From NCBI GenBank assembly GCA_021795055.1, contig JAJYPW010000060.1, forward strand, positions 1-5,888: a stretch of 5,888 bases of DNA. The letters are read 5' to 3'. This stretch comes from Thermoplasmata archaeon (GTDB lineage: Archaea > Thermoplasmatota > Thermoplasmata > Thermoplasmatales > Thermoplasmataceae). The notes under the pieces are model-generated. The model saw only the letters and a program-made list of their open reading frames with translations. It was not told the origin of the DNA and ran no database searches. The translations under genes were made by a program, and so were the position numbers. Positions 5,232 to 5,888 of this stretch are shown here, piece by piece (positions within the stretch are counted from its first letter, which is position 1; every line of letters starts with the position of its first letter).

Positions 5232-5888
5232 TGAAAAGTTACACGATCAAATTGAAAGATCAGGATGAAAACAGCTACCTTGGGTATTTGATAAGGAAAA
5301 CTGAGTTATCTGCCGGAACTAAGAAGATTGAGGGGCCTGTAAAAATCTCACCCTACCCAAATATAAAACTCGGGGGTGCCTCTCAAATTAATGAAGCGTT
5401 GATTACCCTTACCTTGAAAGAGATAGAGGATATAAACGGCACAAACCCTCGTAGGGATGCGTTTATAAGCGATAGGGTAAGGGCAAAACTAAATAAAAAC
5501 CGTATTAATGTTGTTTTTGTAAGAATTTCAAGATCAGATGGCGCTGGTTTCACGACATTAAAGGGAAAAATTGACAAAATAGCTGAATTTGTGATTGATA
5601 TTATTTATAGCCATCCAATGGTTGACATTGTGACCCTTCCTCATATCGAATTTCTTAAAGATGATTCACCAAGTGACCTCATGGAACTCGATAACTTGAT
5701 TGGCAATAGAATATCAGATATAGCCAGCCTTGGAGATGGTGGCGGTAAGATAGGGTATTTTCTGCCTTCTTATTACACCAGAGATGGGATCCCCAAGTTG
5801 ATGGATAACTATATGGATAAATTCGGGGCCGAGGGGGTTTACATTTGTGATTTCGACGGTGGAACATTTTCAGGAACTGGGTATTCAT
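5231..5888 (+). CDS. Large alpha/beta protein, third cassette gene (runs off the right edge)
   Basis: The first 219 codons are in the window and remain open at the right edge. The start is fixed by the TGATG overlap and by AGGGG (5219-5223) 7 nt upstream. The family is not recognised. The first 65 residues are beta-rich (KSYTIKLKDQD; VKISPYPNIKLGG; EALITLTLKEIED). From about residue 90 the chain alternates strands and helices: NVVFVRISR (93-101), KIAEFVIDIIYSHPMVDIVTLPHIEFL (116-142), KIGYFLPSYY (173-182), then a helix and GVYICDFDGGTF (202-213). Strands followed by H or D residues at regular intervals suggest a TIM-barrel-type enzyme with H138 and D207/D209 at strand ends. That is a fold guess, and no known motif set was matched. 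The base composition is low in GC (18 of 60 at 5461-5520). It is probably the effector or catalytic part of the cassette, judging only by size and position. Confidence 0.78.
   Translation, partial: MKSYTIKLKDQDENSYLGYLIRKTELSAGTKKIEGPVKISPYPNIKLGGASQINEALITLTLKEIEDINGTNPRRDAFISDRVRAKLNKNRINVVFVRISRSDGAGFTTLKGKIDKIAEFVIDIIYSHPMVDIVTLPHIEFLKDDSPSDLMELDNLIGNRISDIASLGDGGGKIGYFLPSYYTRDGIPKLMDNYMDKFGAEGVYICDFDGGTFSGTGYS

Noticed and set aside
5679..5888. Minus-strand frame at the right edge
   Set aside because: Antisense to the third cassette gene, whose start, Shine-Dalgarno and overlap are well supported.
1..5888. CRISPR array, rRNA, tRNA or complete insertion sequence
   Set aside because: No regularly spaced repeats, cloverleaf-type sequences or transposase with terminal repeats were seen on either strand.

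Overview
The window looks archaeal, most likely from the Thermoplasmatales or close relatives. The reasons are a Tfx-family regulator (an archaeal family), TATA-like boxes centred about 25-27 bp upstream of several start codons (suggesting leaderless transcripts), heavy use of AGG/AGA arginine and ATA isoleucine codons, and an archaeal-type minimal tyrosine recombinase with KxxR in place of HxxR. The lineage is inferred from style, not from a marker gene.

Positions 1-2473 look like ordinary chromosome. On the minus strand lie the N-terminal part of a 3-hydroxyacyl-CoA dehydrogenase (cut by the window edge) and, upstream of it, a Tfx-type helix-turn-helix regulator. The regulator is divergent from a 12-helix MFS transporter. 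The 94-bp divergent promoter region carries two TATA-like boxes and two palindromes, so the regulator may control itself and the transporter.

Positions 2474-3638 are gene-poor. They contain a hairpin after the transporter, a 58-residue cysteine-rich CWC-family gene on the minus strand, a stretch of about 480 bases with no convincing gene, and a 66-residue membrane-anchored zinc-ribbon-like protein that ends in four histidines.

From about 3550 the window looks like a mobile or accessory island. A loxP-shaped inverted repeat (11-bp arms, 8-bp spacer) lies just upstream of a single-domain tyrosine recombinase, and a third copy of the arm overlaps that gene's presumed promoter. A 44-codon ORF overlaps the recombinase stop by ATGA. 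After an 80-bp gap comes a tightly packed cassette of three genes (4447 to beyond the right edge): a winged-helix-like protein, a small beta-rich protein, and a larger alpha/beta protein that runs off the window. The cassette genes are joined by a 2-nt gap and a TGATG overlap, each junction with a good Shine-Dalgarno sequence. The cassette is clearly AT-richer than the recombinase and the transporter, which fits horizontal acquisition. None of its three proteins could be confidently named. It is the best candidate here for an undescribed system, but no function is shown by the sequence.
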